Assembly (NCBI RefSeq): GCF_051851555.1
Contig: NZ_JBPDVH010000006.1
Location: 67,877-131,876, forward strand
Direction of reading: 5' to 3'
DNA length: 64,000 bases
Source of the DNA: Lonepinella sp051851555
GTDB taxonomy: Bacteria > Pseudomonadota > Gammaproteobacteria > Enterobacterales > Pasteurellaceae
The position numbers were made by a program, and so were the translations under genes. Position 1 is the stretch's first letter. Each line of letters starts with the position of its first letter. A model generated the notes under the pieces. It had not been told where the DNA came from, did no database searches, and saw nothing but the letters and a program-made list of their open reading frames with translations. Of the stretch, positions 60,303 to 64,000 are shown piece by piece.

Positions 60303-60333
60303 TAGATACCTTATTTTGTTAATCAGGTATCCA
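60303..60333 (-). promoter_or_regulatory. Hairpin covering the ribosome-binding site of Rpn copy B
   Basis: On the minus strand TGGATACCT and AGGTATCTA pair over 9 positions with one G-U pair. The AAGG ribosome-binding site is in the stem. A base change relative to copy A keeps the pairing. Confidence 0.68.
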
Positions 60334-60453
60334 GTGTAGGTTGAATATGCGGAAAATAACAAGAAATGATGATCAGTTTTGGAATGAAGATCACAAAAAT
60401 AGGTTTGATGGTGCTCAAAACAGCCTATTACTAAGTAAAATCTTACTAACAAA

Positions 60454-60480
60454 AAATGCGGTGAATTTTCACCGCACTTT
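60454..60480 (-). terminator. Uptake-sequence hairpin after metQ
   Basis: AAATGCGGTGA and TCACCGCACTTT pair around a short T loop, with one bulged base. On the minus strand it is 24 bases after the metQ stop and is followed by T residues. The right arm has a perfect uptake core. Confidence 0.65.
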
Positions 60481-60504
60481 AGCATAAACAGGATATTTCT
60501 TAAT

Positions 60505-61338
60505 TTACCAACCTTTCACCACACCATCTTTAAAGTGTTTTACCGCTTCTTGGTAAACTTCTTCGGTTTGGTAAGATTTTACGAAGTTTTGTACCGCTGC
60601 GCTGTCTTTGTTATCGGTACGTGCAACGATGATATTCACGTATGGGCTGTCTTTATCTTCCACGAAAACGCCGTTGTCAGTGGTAGTTAACCCGACTTGG
60701 CTGGCATAAGTGTTATTGACTACGGCTAAATCTACATCATCTAAAGCACGAGCGGCGACGGCTGTGTCAACGGGTACAACTTGTAGATTTTTTGGATTTT
60801 CTACAATGTCTAACACGGTTGAGGCCAAGTTAGTGTTATCTTTTAATTTTAATAAGCCTTGTTTTTCTAACAAGATTAATGCACGGCCGCCGTTAGTTGG
60901 ATCGTTTGGAATGGCGACTTTGGCACCGTCTTTTAATTCAGACACGTTTTTAATGGTTTTTGAATAACCCGCTAATGGGTAAACAAAGGTGTTGCCGACG
61001 ATCACTAAATTGGTGATGTTGTTGGCTTTGGTGTCTGTGTCTAAATAAGGTTTGTGTTGCATTGCGTTGATGTCTAAGTCGCCTTTGCTGACCGCTGGAT
61101 TTGGTAAGGCGTAGTCGTTAAATTCAACGAATTTAACCTCTAAATTGTATTTTTCTTTCGCAATTTTTGCTGCAATTTCAGCGACTTGATGCTCAGGGCC
61201 TGACATCACACCGACGGTGATAGTTTGTGGTGCAGCTTGTGCTGCGGCAGCGGCCTCTGGTTTTTTGTCATCTTTACACGCCGTTAACGCAAAAACAGAG
61301 CTAAGTGCGGTGATAGTGAGAAGTTTTTTAAAATTCAT
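60505..61338 (-). CDS. metQ: Methionine ABC transporter, substrate-binding lipoprotein
   Basis: The 277-residue protein has a lipoprotein signal (lipobox LTAC, Cys21) and an NlpA-family domain: ITVGVMSGPEHQVAEIA, and AMQHKPYLDTD in the methionine site. It is the periplasmic binding protein for methionine (Haemophilus HlpA family). It lies 31 bases after metI in the metNIQ operon. An uptake sequence lies in the signal region. Confidence 0.96.
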   Translation of the reverse strand: MNFKKLLTITALSSVFALTACKDDKKPEAAAAAQAAPQTITVGVMSGPEHQVAEIAAKIAKEKYNLEVKFVEFNDYALPNPAVSKGDLDINAMQHKPYLDTDTKANNITNLVIVGNTFVYPLAGYSKTIKNVSELKDGAKVAIPNDPTNGGRALILLEKQGLLKLKDNTNLASTVLDIVENPKNLQVVPVDTAVAARALDDVDLAVVNNTYASQVGLTTTDNGVFVEDKDSPYVNIIVARTDNKDSAAVQNFVKSYQTEEVYQEAVKHFKDGVVKGW

Positions 61339-61369
61339 GGAATGTTCCTTATAAGTAAGTAAAATTAAA

Positions 61370-62056
61370 TTAACGATGATCGAAACGATCAGCGAGTTTG
61401 TTGCCGTATCTTTCGCAGATCATCACGATTAATACGATGATAATGGTGGCGATCCAAAGCACATAAGGCATATTGCGGTGTAAACCGTAAGAAATGGCGG
61501 TATTACCTAAACCGCCACCGCCCACGGCACCTGCCATGGCAGAGTAGCCGATTAGGGTGACGAGAGTGAGCGTGGTGGCTTTTATCAGCATTGGCAAGGC
61601 CTCAGGCAGATAAAACTTGGTGACTAATTGCCATACACTGGTTCCCATGGCTTTGGCCGTTTCGGTTAGTCCGCTTGGAATATCGCCTAAAGCGTTAGCC
61701 GTTAAACGTGCAAAAAATGGCATAGCCGACACGCCTAGAGGGATGATGGATGCCGTCGTGCCAAGCGTCGTGCCGACTAAAAAACGGGTAACCGGCATCA
61801 AGTCGAATAACAAAATGATAAAGGGAATGGAGCGACCAATATTAATCACGGCCTCCAACACACGATTGACTTTGGCATTCGCCAAGGCTTGTTGTGGTTG
61901 GGTTAAAAATGTCCACACGCCCAAAGGTAAGCCAAATACAATGGCAAATAGGGTTGCAGCGAAACTCATATAAATGGTTTCGTAGGTGCTTACCCCGATA
62001 AGTTGCCATACTTGGGGGCTGATGTTGTTAAAGCCGTTGATAAAATTATCCCACAT
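61370..62056 (-). CDS. metI: Methionine ABC transporter, permease
   Basis: The 228-residue inner-membrane protein has five or six membrane segments and the permease loop ETAKAMGTSVWQLVTKFYLP near residue 140. I chose the ATG at 62056 (MWDNFINGF). It has GGAGGTG nine bases upstream and overlaps the metN stop region by 11 bases. The frame is open eight codons further up. Confidence 0.95.
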   Translation of the reverse strand: MWDNFINGFNNISPQVWQLIGVSTYETIYMSFAATLFAIVFGLPLGVWTFLTQPQQALANAKVNRVLEAVINIGRSIPFIILLFDLMPVTRFLVGTTLGTTASIIPLGVSAMPFFARLTANALGDIPSGLTETAKAMGTSVWQLVTKFYLPEALPMLIKATTLTLVTLIGYSAMAGAVGGGGLGNTAISYGLHRNMPYVLWIATIIIVLIVMICERYGNKLADRFDHR

Positions 62057-63083
62057 AACCAAGCACCTCCACACGTACATTGCTTTCCATTAAATAAATT
62101 TTTGCTTGGGTGATTGCATCTTCATCTCCCTCGACTTCAGCGATGGTAAAACCGAATTTGGTGCCGCCTGCATAATCAATTTGTGACATTAAGATATTAA
62201 AGGACACATTAAAACGCCGTGAAGTTTGGGAGATCAACGGTGCGTCCACAGAGCGACCAGTAAATTCAAAGCGAATAATTGGCGAAGAATGCGCAGATTT
62301 CGGTGTGTCAGATAGCAAGGCCAAATATTCTTCGGGTAAATAGTTTTGGAATGTGGCTTGAATAAAGTCTTGTGCCAACTCGGTTTTCGGATTGGAGAAA
62401 ATTTCGCTCACCGTACCTTGTTCAATTAAACTACCACGGTCGATAACAGCCACTTGGTCGCAAATGCGTTTGACTACGTCCATTTCGTGGGTAATCAATA
62501 AGATAGTGATACCTAAAGTGCGGTTAATATCTTTTAATAATTTTAAGATCGATTGCGTGGTGGCCGGATCTAATGCACTGGTGGCTTCATCGCAAAGTAA
62601 TACGTGGGGATCGCTCGCTAAGGCACGTGCAATGGCAACCCGTTGTTTTTGCCCGCCAGATAAATTGGCCGGATAAACATCTTTTTTATCGGTTAAGCCA
62701 ACTAATTCTAAAAGTGCGGTGACTTTTTGTTGAATTTTTTGTGGGGTCGCTTTTTCAAGTTCTAACGGCAGGGCGATGTTGCCAAAGACCGTACGTGAAC
62801 TCAAGAGGTTGAAATGTTGGAAAATCATGCCGATATTACGGCGTTCTGCGATGAGTTGTGCGTCATCTAGCGCCATAAGATCTTTGCCGTCCACAATAAC
62901 AGCGCCTGATGTTGGGCGTTCTAATAAATTAACGCAACGAATAAGCGTGCTTTTGCCTGCACCAGAGGCACCAATCACACCACAAATACTGCCCGCAGGG
63001 ACATGTAATGACACATTGTCTAGTGCCTTGAGTTTTTTTCCTGCACTATCAAAAATTTTGGTGATATTTTCTAGCTTAATCAT
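62046..63083 (-). CDS. metN: Methionine ABC transporter, ATP-binding protein
   Basis: The 345-residue ATPase has Walker A GASGAGKSTLIRC, signature NLSGGQKQRVAIARAL and Walker B VLLCDEATSALDP. A C-terminal NIL domain follows (RRFNVSFNILMSQIDYAGGT), which binds methionine and inhibits transport when the cell is full. It is the first gene of metNIQ. Two uptake sequences lie inside the gene. Confidence 0.97.
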   Translation of the reverse strand: MIKLENITKIFDSAGKKLKALDNVSLHVPAGSICGVIGASGAGKSTLIRCVNLLERPTSGAVIVDGKDLMALDDAQLIAERRNIGMIFQHFNLLSSRTVFGNIALPLELEKATPQKIQQKVTALLELVGLTDKKDVYPANLSGGQKQRVAIARALASDPHVLLCDEATSALDPATTQSILKLLKDINRTLGITILLITHEMDVVKRICDQVAVIDRGSLIEQGTVSEIFSNPKTELAQDFIQATFQNYLPEEYLALLSDTPKSAHSSPIIRFEFTGRSVDAPLISQTSRRFNVSFNILMSQIDYAGGTKFGFTIAEVEGDEDAITQAKIYLMESNVRVEVLGYVG

Positions 63084-63122
63084 ATAAGCCCTTTGATAAA
63101 TGATTAAAAATGTCGTCTGGTT

Positions 63123-63150
63123 ATTTTAGATGTCTATATGGCTATGTCAA
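63123..63150 (-). promoter_or_regulatory. metNIQ promoter with MetJ boxes in the spacer
   Basis: On the minus strand TTGACA, a 16-base spacer and TAAAAT form a strong promoter. Two adjacent 8-base words, AGCCATAT and AGACATCT (63128-63143), match the met box AGACGTCT at 5 and 7 positions and occupy the spacer. With metJ in the same genome, repression by MetJ and S-adenosylmethionine is likely. Confidence 0.65.
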
Positions 63151-63248
63151 TCATTATTCGTGGGGTTTTTAGAATATATCGTTATCAATTATAATATTTG
63201 TGTGATAATAAGCGGATAAATCGGACAGATATATAAAAGGAAAAGAAA

Positions 63249-63803
63249 ATGAATAAAGCAATTTTTTTGGATCGGGACGGTACGTTAAATATTGATCATG
63301 GCTATGTTCATCAAATTGATGATTTTCAATTTATTGAGGGCAGTATTGAGGCATTAAAAGCGTTGAAAGCGATGGGCTATTTGTTGGTGGTAGTCACGAA
63401 TCAATCGGGCATTGCGCGTGGTTATTTTAGCGAAGATAAGTTTTTGCAATTAACCGAATGGATGGATTGGTCACTCGCTGATCGGGGCGTGGATTTGGAC
63501 GGCATTTATTATTGTCCACATCATCCAGAGGGAGAGGGTGAATTTCGTCAAGATTGTGATTGCCGTAAGCCGAAATCGGGAATGTTGCAACAAGCGATTA
63601 AGGAATTAAAGATTGATCCTCGCCGATCTTTTATGGTGGGCGATAAAATCGATGATTTGCAAGCTGGTTTACGGGCGAATGTGGCGTATAACGTGTTAGT
63701 GAGAACGGGAAAAGCAATTACGGCGCAAGGGGAAACCTTGGCGGATTATGTGATTGATAGTGTCGCAGATTTGCCCCAATTAATTAAACAGTTGAAAAAC
63801 TAA
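63249..63803 (+). CDS. gmhB: D-glycero-beta-D-manno-heptose-1,7-bisphosphate 7-phosphatase
   Basis: The 184-residue HAD-family phosphatase has FLDRDGTLN (nucleophile Asp), VVTNQSGIARGYF, the zinc-binding YCPHHPEG with CDCRKPKSGM, and MVGDKIDDLQAG. It removes a phosphate in the synthesis of ADP-heptose for lipopolysaccharide. A metNIQ-divergent place just upstream of an rRNA operon is also seen in E. coli and Haemophilus. Confidence 0.96.
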   Translation: MNKAIFLDRDGTLNIDHGYVHQIDDFQFIEGSIEALKALKAMGYLLVVVTNQSGIARGYFSEDKFLQLTEWMDWSLADRGVDLDGIYYCPHHPEGEGEFRQDCDCRKPKSGMLQQAIKELKIDPRRSFMVGDKIDDLQAGLRANVAYNVLVRTGKAITAQGETLADYVIDSVADLPQLIKQLKN

Positions 63804-63842
63804 GCAGTCAGAGAGAATTCGCAAAATTTTTGCAAAAAATAC

Positions 63843-63870
63843 TTGCAAAGGATTTTTAGATCTCTATAAT
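63843..63870 (+). promoter_or_regulatory. Promoter of a ribosomal RNA operon
   Basis: TTGCAA and TATAAT are 16 bases apart, with an A/T-rich upstream stretch that can act as an UP element. It lies about 60 bases before a clear rrn boxA. Confidence 0.75.
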
Positions 63871-63880
63871 ACGCCACACA

Positions 63881-64000
63881 CAACGACGCACTGTTGTGAA
63901 AATCGAAGTTTCTAACGTGCGTCGTTGTTTTTTGTTCTTTAACAATTTATCAGACAATCTGTGTGGGCACTTGTTGATTGACTTGTTTTAAAAAATTAAA
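63881..64000 (+). ncRNA. Leader of a ribosomal RNA operon with boxA
   Basis: An 11-bp stem CAACGACGCAC / GTGCGTCGTTG (63881-63891 and 63917-63927) is followed by six T residues and then TGTTCTTTAACA (63933-63944), a match to the antitermination boxA. The next bases, AATTTATCAGACAATCTGTG, equal the E. coli 16S leader. The 16S gene itself must start beyond the window end. Confidence 0.85.

Overview
The window is a stretch of chromosome from a member of the Pasteurellaceae. The short word AAGTGCGGT (or its complement) occurs more than thirty times by eye, which is the Haemophilus influenzae-type DNA uptake signal sequence. Many proteins (RpoA, UvrA, SdaA, RimM, MetJ, MetNIQ, an OmpP2-like porin) read like orthologues from that family. 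The dnaA block is recF-dnaN-dnaA / rpmH-rnpA-yidD-yidC-mnmE. I cannot fix the genus. Most of the window is ordinary core genome; no tRNA gene or CRISPR array was seen.

Layout. 1-1.2 kb: end of the ribosomal alpha operon (rpoA, rplQ). 1.3-5.7 kb (minus): dld, an MgtC-family gene, aroE, tsaC, ssb; uvrA is divergent from ssb across a LexA-type box. 8.7-13.4 kb: an ascorbate-type PTS (IIC, IIB) with a split transketolase, facing a LacI-family regulator across paired operators and a CRP site. 13.5-16.2 kb: mreBCD. 16.3-19.2 kb: an unassigned ATP-grasp ligase with two alpha/beta hydrolases. 19.2-24.2 kb (minus): sdaC-sdaA and rpsP-rimM-trmD-rplS. 24.4-36.8 kb: a family-9 glycosyltransferase, gor, eno, pyrG, Sel1-repeat proteins, ygfZ, yicC, rph, pyrE. 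36.8-41.2 kb (minus): a phosphoethanolamine transferase interrupted by a heptanucleotide repeat tract, metJ, mutM, rpmBG, radC. 41.3-47.5 kb: coaBC-dut-slmA, yheU, crp, a methyltransferase, a KefBC-type antiporter. 47.5-55.3 kb: the dnaA block. 55.3-60.4 kb: two inverted modules of Rpn-family nuclease genes around a porin gene. 60.5-63.1 kb: metNIQ. The window closes with gmhB and the promoter and leader of an rRNA operon whose 16S gene lies beyond the edge.

The most unusual region is 55.3-60.4 kb. Two full-length Rpn nuclease genes, almost identical in protein but differing at many silent sites, lie in opposite orientations. Each has a hairpin over the ribosome-binding site of the long start and an exposed internal start at codon 221. 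Each is followed by free-standing genes that encode only the C-terminal domain (three in one module, one in the other), each with its own ribosome-binding site. This resembles the known arrangement in which an Rpn toxin is restrained by an intragenic antitoxin (RpnS), but with the antitoxin part multiplied into an array. A dispersed double-hairpin repeat closes both modules.

The second notable feature is seven perfect CCAACAG units at the start of the phosphoethanolamine transferase gene. The gene is out of frame at seven units and would be in frame (549 residues) at six, so this lipopolysaccharide-modifying enzyme is probably phase-variable and OFF in this sequence.
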